From Aphelenchoides besseyi (lineage: Eukaryota > Nematoda > Chromadorea > Rhabditida > Aphelenchoididae), in assembly GCA_024699855.1 (NCBI GenBank), contig JAMPIQ010000003.1, positions 930,001-994,000 on the forward strand: a DNA stretch of 64,000 bases, written 5' to 3'. The translations under genes were made by a program, and so were the position numbers. Below, in pieces: positions 1-13,800 of this stretch. The notes below the pieces were generated by a model. It worked only from the letters and a program-made list of their open reading frames with translations. It searched no databases and was not told the origin of the DNA. Position 1 is the stretch's first letter. Each line of letters begins with the position of its first letter.

Positions 1-3000
1 CAAACGGTCATGAGCCATCGGGAATCTGAATGGATTGTAAAGCGATGTGGGCCGATTGGTGCAAGAAACCAACTTTTGTACTCGCCAACAACCAGCCCAT
101 CGGACTTATGACTTCAGAAGCCGTGGGGCTTGTAATTCACAACCGATTACCCAACAACTATTGATCTTCATGTCAATCACCCGCTGTGTTCTCGTCGCGC
201 TTATTCAAATTAGCCACTTGTCCGCTCTCGCAATATCCTCCTCCCAATGCATTCAACTGGTTTTTGTTTGTCAACCGCCAAATTCGTGCATTTTAATCGT
301 TGCAATTCGCATGGCCATCTGCCGCGATAGCAACGGACCTTGAAAGCGGCGAACCGCAACTCATCTCGACTACTCATTAGCGACATGAAAAATCGGAAGT
401 CACGAGATTTGCAATCCACTACCCGGAACTTTTACACCGCGAAGTCAATTGGCGTCACGACTATGCTACCGTAGACCCTGAAGGTCGAATGCCCTTGGGT
501 TCAATTTAATTAAAAATTGGCGTCTTCACAAAAACTGTCGTAGCTCCAAAATTGATTCTAATTGAAATTCACTCCAATTTTTGACATTTCAATTGAGACC
601 GCTCAAATGGGCACCAGTAAAGAGACTAATGGATTCGTAGGGAGGGGGGCGGAGTCAATAGAACCGTAGCAGAACAATCAAAAGTCGTGATGAACATCGT
701 TGGTTTTCGGCTTCGAAACGAATTTCAATTTCACGTTTAATTGCGCTTGTTTTTTAATTTCAAAATTTATTGCCCCGTCGTCTCTCCACACAATTCCGAA
801 GTCATGGATGAGATTGGCATTTTTTATTGGGCCCTCGATTGGCCATTAGAGCAGTTTGTTGCATTGATGGTCGTTGGGCCCCCAAAAGCGATGTGCGTGC
901 CAACGGCTAATCAGCATCGATTTCCGTTCAATGGGATCGTTCCTGTGGTGTGCTTTTAATGTTATTAGAAACGTGGCGGTGATACGGTCGAGAGACGGCG
1001 AGTTGTTTCTCGTCGTTTAACTTCTTTGTATTCGCGTCTATTTGATCTGCTAAATTTAAACGCATGCCAACTCTCGAAGCTCTTTTCCCGGTGTCCAATT
1101 TGTTGTTGAGGACAATGTTCTCTCTCAACAAACGATCGTTTTTGTTGTTCGATTTGGCCGTCGTTTTGTTCGACATTCATTGTTCCTAATGAAAAGGGAA
1201 AGGAGTGTGCATTTCAAAACGACCAGAAAGATTAATTCCCTTTCGGCCATCGACTGTTGAAATTCGGCACTCGAAAGCGATTGGTTTCCTTCCCACAAAT
1301 TTCGATTTAATTCCCAACCTAAGAGTCTGTTTGCCCAATTCATTTCGCGTGTTGATCATTGTCCGGAGAAGGTTTACGACAGTTAGAGAAGCGGGAGGAA
1401 TGTCTTTAATTTCCCCCCACCACACCTTTCGACTTTGTGGGTTTGGTTGACTTGCACATTCGTGTCACGTTGAGCCGATACGACAAGTGTCGTAAAAGTT
1501 TTGTTGCGATTTGGTTGAGCCCAATAGTTCACTTGTTCCCATCGACTCAATCGACTTCCACCGCTCAAACCGAACATTTCGCTTGTTCCCGATGCAATGG
1601 AATGGTTTGTTCTGTTTGCGCACCTGCTCCATTCTGGGAGAGATTCTAATAAACGCGTAATCATGTTAATGAGATGGCTACGAGATTAATTGGATTCGTG
1701 CACAAATTTCATGATCCTAACAAATGGGTTCGGCTTTCTCATTGGGAACAATGAAAACGCTCGTCAGTCCATAACTCACTTCCACCAATTTGAAGCGTGT
1801 AATTGAGATAGTCGGGGCCGCGTCTTCAATATTTTAAATAGACTTCACGAGGGCTGCAGGTAATAAATTTCATCGTCCATTTGACTCGATGGACAAATTT
1901 GACAAGTGCGCGCCAAAACGTTGTGTAGTTCCATTCCAAGCGCTTGGATTTCAATCGTGAAATGTTTTCAAAAGTTCACGAGGCCTCTTAACGTCATGAC
2001 TATTTCTGAACGTAGTCGAGTTCAATGGTCACAAATTCGATTTCAACAACTAAACCGGGAGGCTGCGTAATTCAATTGATCGTATTTCGGCCAATGACCA
2101 CCTACTTTTGGGCGCTGGATTTGTGCTTCTCCACTTCGAATTGACTGACGGACACAAACGGAAACCCTGTAGGCGCTTGAAATCAATGGACACTGCTGTC
2201 GAGTGATTAGCAAAGCTCCTTACAAGGTTTCCACACACTCAATTGCCGATTTGGCTTGTTGATCTCTAAATTGAAAAGGCTTGTAATTGAGGGAGAGATC
2301 ATTGGAATCCAATTTGCTTAATGCTCTTTTTCGTGACCATGACATCTGACATCGCGAAAGCGTGCGAAATTCGTGTACTTGAAAAATTTCGTCGGAAAAC
2401 AGCAGTTTTGAACGAATTAGTTTCGATCAGCTCCCAATCCTTCAGCTAATCGGCTTTTTTGTTTTGATTTCATAATCCCGAGAATCGGGTAGCATTCCGC
2501 CTTCTTATGTTTAAAGCGCCTTATTGGCGGTTGCAAATGCGGAGTCGAAGTCGCAAAACTCCACGACTACGGTGCTCTTTTGTTGTTCAAGTCGATTACT
2601 TTTGTGGAGGCTTTTATCTTGATGAATAACTCCAACTAAATCCGTCAACAAGATAAGCACGAATTCCAATCAACCTTTTTGTTTTCATCGTACACTCTTT
2701 CTTGTTTACGTTAACGATTCGAAGCCGTTGCTTCTCGATCCAATTAAGTCGCATTCTTCTCATTTTAATAACTTAAATTCCTGAACATCTTAGCTATGCA
2801 CAGGAAGAGACTCCATTTGGTGTACGCTCATTAAAGCAAAATTAGACGAAGCCAAAGAATCTTCTGCAATTTTTTGTTGTTTCAACCTACGGGCTTCATT
2901 TTGTTGTTTAATTTGAACGAGATCTGCAGGTAAACTTCATCAGGGAAACCCCACGTGACCACGAAAATAACATTCGAGTCGTCGAACTGGATCTCTGCCC

Positions 3001-3192
3001 TCAATCGACCACTTCATCTCGTTGTCAATTGTCGTCTATTTTGCTTTTTTGTCGAAAAGATCCAGAGTTTTTGTTCGAATTCGGTTACTCGCCGTTATCT
3101 CGTGATTATCGTGTTGCAAGTTTCTCTTTTGTCCATGCACACATCGACATCAGTTTGCAGCTGGTACAGGAGCAGTTGCAATCGGTTGGCGA
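1..3192. other. Upstream region of the Nkx6-like gene, no gene seen
   Basis: No open frame with coding character or consistent splice signals was found on either strand. The stretch is moderately AT-rich and has many short CAATT and TAATT motifs of the kind homeodomain proteins can bind, but such motifs are expected by chance at this composition. It probably contains the 5' regulatory region and perhaps non-coding leader exons of the homeobox gene that starts at 3193. Confidence 0.5.
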
Positions 3193-6100
3193 ATGAGCAC
3201 GTTCATGATTCCGCAGGCCGCCAACTTCGACGAAAATCCGCCCAAACTGGCGTTGCAAAAGGTTGGTTTCTTTGATTCGAAAAAACTTTTGCACTTCATT
3301 CAATTTGCATCGAAAATCACGTAGTCCAATTACCGACAGCTGAAAAACGCGGATTTTGGTTGCGTAGGTTTTTTGCGATGAAAATACCGTAACGTTGCTC
3401 TTTGTCGAGTTGAACCCTCGAGTGTAATTATTCGAGAATAATAAGTTCGATTGAGAAATTTAAATAGCAAAAGCTCAATGAGCGTTGAAATGATGTCAGC
3501 TACTGATCTCGGAGATATTTTCAGTTCTCCGCCACCTCATCGCCGACATCGATCACGTCGCCCGAATCGAACGTCAACAAAGAGCACCGTACAGCTGCCT
3601 ACAGCATCTCGTCGATTCTGGAGCCTAAGAACGAAGCAAACGGGTTGGTCACTGAAGACATTTTAAAAGTTGAAGTGTTAACTTAAAAGTGTTTCGGTTG
3701 TAGTTGGGTCTTATCACAAAGTCTTGTTTATATTCGATTACCTCAATGGTTGCGAACTTGCTCTTTTTACGTATTTAAGCCTCCGACTTCATTGAAGCCC
3801 CAAAGTAATTGCATCGTACCAATTGCTTTGTCGTGTCCATTGAGTTTGCGAGTTCTCGAAGCGATGTGATTTATGGGTTGTTTAATTGGATCGTGTTTCA
3901 ATGTCAAAATCCAATTTTACGCTACGTTGAAGGACTACAATTTATGTGCGTTAAACAGTCGATTACTTTCGTTAATAACACTCGGAACCACGCCTATTCC
4001 TACCAGGTTTCTTGCACTGACTCAGTCCAGTGCATTTGGTAGTCTCTCAGAGATCGTTTTGTATTTGGATTTCTGTACTCGCAGATCTTTCCAAGTGTAT
4101 TAAGAATGTAAATTAGAATTCGTGGGTTTCAAGACGACTAATTGGACCGAAATTGTTTGTCGATTGTACGAACATTTCGCAAACGATTTCACCGCCCCAA
4201 ATGCGAATTCTACGGCCCGGAAATCTTCGTACGAAAGCGGAGTGATGGCGCGTGTGATTTTGAAAGATTCGCCCATTAGCTTACAACCTACACTTATGTC
4301 AATGAATTTTTACAATCCCCGAAACTTTTAAGCGTTCGATTTCGTAGAAACCGTGTGATTAACTTTGCCATAACCTTCTTAAGGCGTAGATACGACATGA
4401 TGAAGAGAGGACTTGATGTTGTGGCAACTAAATCGGATCATATCATTGTGTTATTGGCATACGTTTATAAATGTAAACGGATCAGTTCATTGATAATCCC
4501 GTTTCTCATCGTCGTAGACTATTTTTCGTCGACTAAACCTAAATTCCTTTTCCAATACGGTATTCACACCAATTGTTCTTGAGCCGGTGGCTATTTTTGA
4601 CACAAAAGTTTCTTGTGTATTATTGTTGTCTGTAATCGTTGAACTTCAACGTGACCGGCAGCTATGACACCGTCAATCAGACTGAACGACTTCTTATTCA
4701 ACGGTTCAATTTACGTCAAGAATCTTGATCCCAAGATCGTTCGCGGAGTCTGCGAAGGCACGTGTCCGTGGATTTAATCAACCAAAATGACCATTGTTAG
4801 CGGACACGATCTCTTCATCCAATTAGTCGCGAGATTTCATGGGCGGAGTTTCAAATCGTAAACAAAGTTCGCGATCGTTGGAATGCTTCAGTTGCCACTT
4901 TTCGATGATCCCAAATGTTCGTCTACGCTAATAGACTTACTCCACACAGTGACGCAAACAACTGTTTACTTTGCGTACGATAGACGTATAATCACGTTTA
5001 TACCTTGAACATTTTCGAAGCAGGTTTTGTCGGTTTCTTGAATCTGTAACTTTATTTGCAATCGGGAATAACAACTTCTGATCGAACAACACTTTTCTAA
5101 TCTCTTACACACACGTAAGAAGCCTTTCGCTCTCTAATCTATGGCGCGGATTACGGTATTCGATTAAGCGTTTGACGTCTCCTCCCTCTCGTTTATCAGA
5201 TTGTTTTGTCGAAAGTTGGAATACGAATTTGGATGTTTGGTTCATTTCGCAAAACAGCCGAATGATGTTCGTTTAAGATATTCGAATTGCGGTTATTGAG
5301 TTGTGCAATTGAGACATAAAAATCGTTTCGCGACTTCAAAACGGCTTTTTGTCACATGAGCAGGTGCTGGAGCCCAAACGAGCGGATTGTTTCTCTTGCG
5401 CTACTTACCGTTTATGACCCGTCTTTTTGATAGTGCACATGTTTCTTATGGCCATTGACTAAGGAGATTAGACAGAAATCGTTTTGTTGTTCCAACTTTT
5501 CGGGTTGGTCAATTAGGTTTCTTTCGAGACGGAAGGATGAACGCGAGTGGGTGGGCAGAATTGAAGTCGCTCCGATATTCCCGCCTTCGCTCCTAATCTT
5601 CTTTTTATTTGCAGCCAATCGCCGCCTGCCGACAAGAAATCCGCAGTGGAAGGAAACGGTTCGACTCAATCCAACGGCAACAATTCCCAATTATCGACCT
5701 ACGAACGGGACTTCAAGAAGTTTTTGGCTCAAATCAATCGTTCCGCTCGTGACTCAAACGACGAAACCGACGACGCCGAGTCTCGACAAGTTCGTTCCAC
5801 ATCGCCAGCTTCGCACAGCGCCGCATCGACTCCCGGCTCAACGGCCGAAACTTCCGAAACGCCGTCCGTCAACGCCAACAATCCATTCGAAGCGGCAATG
5901 TTGATGTTGAACGCGATGACTGCCGGCCAACAACAATCACAAGGTACTTCCGTTTCGATCAATTCATCCGCAGACGCGAACGTCTCACCCACGGCCACCG
6001 TAGCTTCTCAGTTTCCGTTCATGTCAAACGGAACAACAGCCGACGCTCAACAACTGCAGGTAAAAAGGAGTGTGTGAAAAGCCATTAACTTTTCGAATTT

Positions 6101-9100
6101 GTTTCAGAACATGTATTTCGCTTGTCTCTTCAATCAATTCAATTCGTTTAACGCCGCCGCTCAGGCACTTCGAATGCAACAACAAAATCCCGGATCGGCC
6201 AATTTACACCAACGAGATGAGCAACAAGGTTGGTAATCTCGTGAGTGCAAGATGTGCATAATGAGATCGTGAATAGTGCTGGTGGGGATTAAGAGCGGGT
6301 GTTTTCGTTGCAAATTTGCGGTTTTGAATTGCGGAAGCGAACTCGACGGAGGGTCTTGAAGCTCCTCACGATTCATTGGCTCCATTGTAATTCAACCCAT
6401 TTGTTTCATTGAACGGACACCAAAAATCTCATCCGCTTGACGGCGCGCGAATTTCCGTTGGCCAAACAGCGACATGCAAATTAGATGACGATTGTTGGCG
6501 TGTTGTTTGACTTGTTGCTCGTGATGAAACAAACATCGAAGGGGCTTACGATTACAAAATTAAATGGGTTGATCGTTGCGTTCGTGAATCACCACAACCC
6601 CCTGAAAAGTCATTTTGACACACGCGCTCTCAATTTCATTCACTTTTTTCCAATTTTATGGCTTTTGCGAACTTTTGATTTGGAAACGAGAATGTTGCCA
6701 TTTCGAGGCTATGAAACCACGGGCTCCACAATCGCTTTCGGTCGCTTGTTTTCGTCTGCGATCTTCGAATATCGAGTCCCTTCCATCGAACTACAAATCA
6801 CAAGTGAACATCATTTGGCGCACTTTTTCGACGGAATTCGCGTTTCCCAATGAATTTGCGCAACATCTGTTAGTCTCCTTCCCTTTCGATGTTCAGTTTG
6901 TTTTCGTGTCTGTTCGATTACCGTAATGGAAGGCTCGATTCCCGATTATTATTCGCGTAAGTTGCAAACAAAGCAACAAATCGAATGCCTAAGAGCAAAC
7001 CAATCGCTTGAAACGAATTGACCCCGACGTTTCTTGTCGTGCAATAAAAACGTCGAGCAATCGAAACCGCATCGTCAAGCTCCCCAAATGGATTGGTTGA
7101 GACGGTGGGGTCTCGACAAAGTTTTTGCTGCTTTACGCGTCGCCTATAAATTTTGATCGACAGGGTCAATTTGTATGCTCAGGAAATCTACACGTCGTTT
7201 CCCGAATTCATTACCTTTCCATTCATGATGAATGGAAGATTATGCAAATTGAGCAATTCCATTTTCTCTTGACTGTGTGCGTGCATTCACAGCGGGAGTA
7301 AACAAACGATCCGATGCGCGAATTCAATTGCCCTTGATGATCATGAGAAGAGAGGGAAACGGAAGGAGATTCCTCAATTGCACCTCGAAAAGAGCAAATG
7401 TTGCGATTTGAGGGTTGTTGGGCGTTTTTGTAATTAAAAGTTCAAACTCAACGATCAGCGTAATCAAACGGGTGTTTTGCAGCTCGTGCTCCATCGATGA
7501 TGCATCCGATTCATTATCTGCACATGCCATCGAATCACACGACCATGCCGTCGCCTTCGGCATCAACCAATGGTCCCGCCTTCTCGTTGTCGTCGCTTAA
7601 CGGCAATCCGATGATGGCCGGCGGCTCATCGGTTCTGATGGCTCAACCTCATCGTTCGTTTCAATTGTCGCCCGGCGCAATCAACAAGAAACAATCGCGA
7701 CCGACGTTCACCGGTCAACAAGTGAGTTTACTCGGTTGTTGAACTCGACGACTCATTTTGTTCATTTTCAGATTTTCATGTTGGAAAAGAAATTCGAGAC
7801 CACCAAGTACTTAGCCGGAACTGAACGTGCACAATTGGCTCAACAGTTGAATATGACGGAAAGTCAAGTTAAGGTCAGTCGATCTTTTCTCAAGTTGCAA
7901 CGATTAATCTCCAATGTGTCAATGAGACCATTAGTCAAACACCGGAATCTGACTCCGAAATAGCAAAAACGTTTTTATTACCTCGGCGATTTTCGGCATT
8001 TTCGTTTTGATTCCACGCGCTCGATTAATCTCAATTACTTGGTGCGGCAATCAAAGAAGAGGGAAACAAAGTGGTTCTCATCATAGCACCCAAACGGGCA
8101 ATCTCCTCGTTGTTTTTGACTTACCGCCGGGGCAATAAACTCGGGAAGATGTTTGTACCGAGTAATTTCCGTTTTCTTGGCATTCGGGGTCGAGCGATAA
8201 AACGTCGATTGGCGAGGTCTTTAACGGTCGCCGACAAAATCGGGTTTGTTCGTTGTCGGTAATAAACATTGCGAGATCGATGGATGCGCGAAGGTTGGTT
8301 GTGCAATTCGACCGGAGACCACGTCTACGGTAGACTCGCGAATTGAATGGCATATGATTAACATTTCGCAGCGTGTTGACAAGTTCATTAAGAACGCAAA
8401 TTGTTTCCCTTCCTTCTTCTGACTAATTACTTGGGGGAGGACCGCCGTTCAAGTCCATTCATTTTGTGCCAAACACTCCACACCAAAAACGGCCCTCCAA
8501 TTGAATTGACTGCCGATTCGAACAAGTGGCATGTGTTGCCAGTGAATTCAATTGAACGAATAAATTTTGCAAATGAGCAACGCGCGAATGTTTCCGTCGG
8601 CTAATTTTTGTATGTCGGCGTTTTTTCTTGATGTTTCCGAATTGAGTGGCAGCTGAAAACTGTTTTGGCGCAAAACTGAAATTACTGATTGAAGAGGGAA
8701 CAGACTGACGAGTTCGATTCTTCAGGTTTGGTTTCAAAATCGTCGCACCAAATGGCGCAAGAAGGAGGCTGCCGATCATGCACTTGGCCGTAAACATAAT
8801 CAGGAATCGAATGCTAGTTCGCCGCTCTCCGATTCTGCACCGGGACCACACAGCTCGAGTTTCGGTTTGACTCCGGCCGACCTCATGCCAACAACGTCGG
8901 CCGATGCGACGGCATCAGTGAGTCCCGTCGTGCCGCACTTTTCGATGCACTTGAATCCGATGGCCGAAGGTGCAATTGCGCAAATCATTCAACAGATGAT
9001 GGCTCAAGCCGCCGCTCAACCCACGGCCCAACAGTTCCGCGCCAAGAACGAGGTGGAGAATCGAAACGACGATCAACCCAACGATTCGACTTCAACACGC

Positions 9101-9136
9101 GAACCGTCTCTATCTCCCAACGATCAACCCTACTAA
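3193..9136 (+). CDS. cog-1: Nkx6-class homeobox transcription factor, COG-1-like
   Basis: Seven exons join in phase: 3193-3261, 3525-3643, 5615-6059, 6108-6228, 7483-7721, 7772-7873 and 8726-9136, giving 501 residues. An eh1-like repressor motif (YSISSIL, about residues 49-55) lies in exon 2, and a Ser/Thr/Gln-rich linker follows. The homeodomain (about residues 320-379) is split over the last three exons. It contains [38 protein letters not shown] and [13 protein letters not shown], which is the Nkx6 subclass signature, with Gln at position 50 of helix 3. Nkx6 proteins are nuclear repressors that pattern neurons; C. elegans cog-1 acts in taste-neuron asymmetry and in the vulva and gonad. The start is the first ATG of the exon-1 frame. 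Introns 2 and 4 are long (about 2 and 1.25 kb) and may hold enhancers. Exon 2 uses a weak donor (gttggt), also seen elsewhere in this window. Confidence 0.92.
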
Positions 9137-9387
9137 TCGCCCTCCACTCGCTTTCTTTGTGATTCTCATCGTCGACGAAGAAGAAAACAATTATATTTTT
9201 GGCTTTAAGTTTATCGTAAGGACAAGCTCCGTCTTTCGTTTCCTAATCTCCAAATTAGTCAAGTTGCGTCTGTGTTTGTGTGCAGGTGAAACGTTCGCTT
9301 TTCCACTCGGTTTCCTGTTCTTCTCGCTACAACCGTTCATTCCCCTCGTCCCCACTACAGTTGTTTAAATTGTAATTCATGGACTTA

Positions 9388-9393
9388 AATAAA
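9388..9393 (+). terminator. Poly(A) signal of the Nkx6-like gene
   Basis: An AATAAA hexamer lies about 250 bases past the stop codon at 9136, in AT-rich sequence with no further open frame. Confidence 0.7.
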
Positions 9394-9870
9394 ATATGTA
9401 AGAGTTGAATGAGCAATTCGATGTGTTTTGACTCGAACAATCCGCAGTGTCGAGTGAATCAAAAGGCTCAACGGAGTGTTTAAAACGAGGAAACATAGAC
9501 AAGTGACATCGGAGGCTTTTGAACGACGACGATCAATTTACATGTGTCGTCATTCATCGAATGTTATTGTTTACGTCGCGCAACATTGAAGCTGCAAACA
9601 ATCGACACTTACACTCGAATGACAAGAGAAGTTTGCGTCGTGTTAGTCATGGATTGAATTAAGCCTCCGAGCTCTTACGTGTTGACTTTGCGCTACCACG
9701 TGGCCCTTCACGATTTGGTTGACGACTATAGGGTATCGTTCAGTGGAGGTTTTAAAAAACCAACCAATGAGTGTAAACAAATCGAGTGTCCGCGGTTTTT
9801 GATTCTTGATTTTATTCATTGGTGTTAACAAATTTGACAAACGGATGTGTCCGGAGCGAGCAACAAAGAG
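9394..9870. other. Intergenic, nothing supported
   Basis: This is the spacer between the homeobox gene and the bZIP gene. No coding frame or structured element is recognised. It presumably contains the bZIP promoter. Confidence 0.5.
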
Positions 9871-10432
9871 ATGAATCAACAGGAAGCGAACGTGAATGTG
9901 CCATCTCAACACGCTGCCAATCTTGCCAACTCAGTTCCCAACGAGCAGCTTCCACAGTCGCCATTGATCGAACAACCTTCGCAGTTGGTAGTGCCGTATC
10001 TATATCCTTCAATTGGATTTCAATCACAATTGATGCCGGGAACCCAACTGCCGTCCTATTGTTACGAAACACTCGGACATCAACTCTTTTGCCTTCAATT
10101 CGTGGAATCGGTTCAACAACCGCCGTTCGATCCGGAGAATGTGAAAGTGAAGATCGAACAGTCGTCAGCATTGTGTAAACGGTACAAATGTGAACATCCA
10201 CAGTAAGTCAGAGATCGATAGGACTTCTGAAAACGTTTTTTACAGGACTGAAGCTGCTGATTGTGGACGATGCAAGAACCGAGACTCCGCCCGTAGATCC
10301 CGAGAAAATCAAAAAGAAAAGATGAAGAAATTGGAAGACGAGAATCGAAGGCTACGACAACAAATCGACGAGTTGCTGCGAACCCGCAATTTCTGCTCAA
10401 ATCCAATCTTCTATAACTTCTCTACCTTCTAA
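9871..10432 (+). CDS. Small bZIP transcription factor
   Basis: Two exons, 9871-10202 and 10246-10432, give 172 residues around a 43-base intron (gtaagt...cag). The start is the first ATG of the open frame; the frame also extends upstream to a GTG, which is not a likely start. The N-terminal 110 residues are Gln/Pro/Ser-rich, as in an activation region. The C-terminal exon holds a basic region CKNRDSARRSRENQKEK with the bZIP spacing Asn-x7-Arg, followed by only three or four zipper heptads (LEDENRRLRQQIDEL) before a short tail ending in STF. The basic region resembles several bZIP subfamilies without fixing one, so no symbol is given. The short zipper suggests heterodimerisation. AATAAA follows at 10493. 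Confidence 0.82.
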
Positions 10433-10492
10433 TTTGGTTGTCGTTCTTAGATGATTATCAACTTTTGGTTCTTTGAATTTCTGTTTGTTTTG

Positions 10493-10498
10493 AATAAA
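10493..10498 (+). terminator. Poly(A) signal of the bZIP gene
   Basis: An AATAAA lies 61 bases past the bZIP stop codon and just before the LTR element inserted downstream. Confidence 0.7.
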
Positions 10499-10548
10499 CC
10501 TTGACTTTGAATGGGAATTAAGTGATGATGACCACTGGATATAGTTTC

Positions 10549-10728
10549 TGTTCGGGGCTGTAAATGATGTCTCTTACTCCTGTTGGGTCCTAGCCCGATC
10601 ACTTCGCTGGGTTCCGATGGGACAGCCGCTCGCTGTTGGTGGTAAAAAAACACAAGGTTGTTACTGTTGTTGATTTTTATTGTATCCAAATAAACTTGTT
10701 CTTGGTCAGTCTCCGTCAAGACTGAACA
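10549..10728 (+). repeat. 5' LTR
   Basis: This is a 180-bp repeat with TG...CA ends, identical by eye to 15207-15386. It carries an AATAAA-type motif (caaataaac) near its 3' end that could serve as the element's poly(A) signal. Confidence 0.92.
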
Positions 10729-10812
10729 AATTGGCGCAGACAGCACCCGAATCGAGAACCCGGTGAGTGACTGAAAACTTCTTTCCGTTGTTTGGTTTCG
10801 TGGAATTGCAGG

Positions 10813-13800
10813 ATGGAAAAGCGTTTGCCACCAGAGAAGGTCTGTAAGGGCCAAATAACCAAGTCCAGCAATGCGATCAACGAAGCGATCGAGGATTTCA
10901 AGCAAGTGGACATCACGTCGCTGGGACGCGGTCAAGAAGGAACTGCGAGGTTTCACAGCAAAGGTGACGCGCTCCATCAGCAACATCCAGAACTACGAGG
11001 CGGCGTGGGGTTTGAACGGAGGAGACGGAATGGACGCTTATTTGAAGGATACCAACGATTATCGAGAACGAGTGCTGCAGGGAGAGATGTTGCTCAGCGA
11101 GATCGAATTCATCTTGCAGCCGAAAACTCCGGCGACAAGCACGAGCCGTGCCACCAAAACGGCCGTACAAACGACGTCGAAGTTGCTCGAAGCTCGTTCG
11201 TTGATAAGCACCTTCACGTTCGACCCAGAGTCCGAAGCTGATTTCGAAGATTGGTTGGCTCAATTTAAGTCGGTTGCAGATCTGTTGGCTCTGAACGCAT
11301 TGGAGCAGCGCACTCTGCTCATTTCGTTGCTGGGAACCACGGAGCGGGCGCGACTGGCCGATAGTTTGTATCCGGAGCGCCCGGAGAGCACCGTGTTCGA
11401 CACGATTGTTCTGAAGTTGTCGGGTCTGTTCACTAATCGTCAGACAATGTTTCAGAAGCGCTTGGATTTTCTGTCAGTCCGACATCGAGACGGCGAATCG
11501 ATGGATGAGCTATGCGGACGGGTGAACAAGCTGTTCTCCAAAGCGAATTGGGGAAGCATTACAAACGATCAGGTGAAATCCTTGATTCTTGTAAATTCAC
11601 TTAAGGCCGAAGGCGATCAACCGTACTTTGAAGCAGTACTCCGTGAATTGGAGATCAAAGAGGGAAACACGACGTTGGAGGGACTGCAAGGAACTCTACG
11701 AAACGTCGCTGATCACGCTCGTAATCGCCAGAGAGCCGCAATGGAAACGCCGAATTTCGGAGCTCAATCGGTAAACAGTAAAACCAACGTTCTCGCTGTT
11801 CAGAAACACAAGCCGAAGCCGAAACCACGAAAGGACAAAAACAAGTCGAAAGGAAAGGAGAAGTCGTCGAAAACGTGTCGACATTGCGGAAAAGAACACA
11901 CCGAGGAGTGCAAGTTTCGTGAGTCCGAATGTTTCGAATGCCATGAGAAAGGACATATCCGTTCGGTTTGCCCGAAACTGAAACCGAAGTTGCATCATGT
12001 TCGAATCAACACGTTGTACCAGCATCGGCACAAGGCGATGGTAAGCGTTAACGATGAACGTTTAGAAGTTCAATTGGACAGTGGCGCTGACACAAATGTG
12101 ATCGGATTGAATCAATGGCAACAACTCAACGAGCCGCTACTACGAGACTGTAAGCTTCGACCCGTCGGAGTCGATGGTAAACCACTCACGGTTGTGGGAG
12201 AGTTTGAAGGACTAGTGAGATGGAATGGTCAAATGGACCGCACTACATTCATAGTCAGCAGTCGGAATGACGTAGCACTGTTGGGAAGTCGAACGATGGA
12301 TCGACTGCAAATGGTTCAATACGCGGACGGTATCAACATGATCGATCAGGACTCCGCGAAACCGAAAGACGATGGGCAGAACGAGACAGATGGATCCGAG
12401 TTGACAGCAAAACTCACGGCTAAGTTCCCAAGTTTATTTGCATGTGAATTGGGAAAGTGCAATTTTGCAGAAGCTACTCTTGATGTCGATCCAAACGCAA
12501 AAGTCGTGCATCTATCGCGACGACCTCTTGCGTTGGCTGTGGAACCACTGGTGGAGAACGAACTCAACCGATTGGTCGACATGGGAATTTTGGCACCAGT
12601 GGAGAAATCGAAATGGGCAACGCCCATCGTGGTCGCGAAGAAAGCCAACGGTAAGATCAGGATTTGCGGTGACTACTCGACGGGTCTCAATCGAGCTCTC
12701 GCCGACGATTGTTATCCGTTGCCGAATATCGATGATATCTTCGCGAAGCTTCGAGGACAACGTTTCTTCAGTCAATTGGATTTATCGGATGCCTACCATC
12801 AGTTGGTCCTCGATGAAGAGTCTCGTAAGTTGACAACGATTACCACACACAAAGGTCTGTTTCAATACCAACGCCTAAACTTTGGGTTTAAAAACTGCAC
12901 CCTCAGTTTTTCAGAGAGTCATGGATCAGGTGATGGCAAGGATACCTGGAGTGATCGTCTATTTGGACGATATCCTGATCTCTGGTTCGTCAGTGAAAGA
13001 GCACGACGAACGTGTCGAGACGGCGTGCAAGCAATTGGAAGAATGTGGACTCAAGCTACAACTACCAAAGTGTACGTTTCGACGAAAATCGGTTGTCTAT
13101 TTAGGTCAAATCGTCGATGCCAATGGAATTCGACCTGATCCAAAGAAACTCGAAGCCATTCGAACGATGCGACAGCCGACGACGGTCCGGGACGTTCGAA
13201 CATTGCTGGGGATGATCAATTACTACGGTAAATACATTCCGAAGATGCACGAGCTCAAACGGCCATTGGAACAACTCACCGTCAAAGATGTGGAATTCAA
13301 GTGGGGTCCGGAGCAACGACAAGCCTTCAAGCGAACCAAGGAAATTCTCTCGGGAAGTCTCGTCAATGCTCATTACGACCCGAAACAGCAACTCATCGTC
13401 GCCGCAGATGCTTCCCCCAACGGGAATGGGTGGCACCTTGATGCAGCGATACGATGACGGATCGATCCGCACGGTGTTCCACATGTCAAAGGCCTTCACA
13501 GAGGTGCAACAACGATACAGTCAAATCGAACGCGAGGCATTGGCGTTGATTTTGGCCGTCGAACGCTTTCGCAAGTTTGTTTTTGGTCGTCATTTTGTCT
13601 TGCAGACCGATCATCGGCCGCTTCTGGCGCTGTTCAAGACCGAGAATACAAAGGGTCTCGATGCACGGACCACCAACCGACTTGCGAGATGGGCTCTTCG
13701 ACTGTTGGGTTTCGATTTTGAAATTGAGTACGTGAATACGAATGCCTTCGGATACGCCGATGCGCTGTCGCGACTAATCGAAGACCGCAAATCGAATGTT

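Noticed and set aside
3451..3666. An ORF starting at 3478 ([15 protein letters not shown]) as the N-terminus of the homeobox protein
   Set aside because: It is in a different frame from the downstream exon. The acceptor at 3523-3524 and exon 3193-3261 give a consistent phase and place the eh1 motif in frame.
12882..12898. Programmed ribosomal frameshift in the LTR element (GGGTTTAAAA looks like a slippery site)
   Set aside because: The needed shift is +1 relative to the upstream frame, whereas such heptamers promote -1. The site lies inside reverse transcriptase, and three other breaks of the same type have no slippery sequence.
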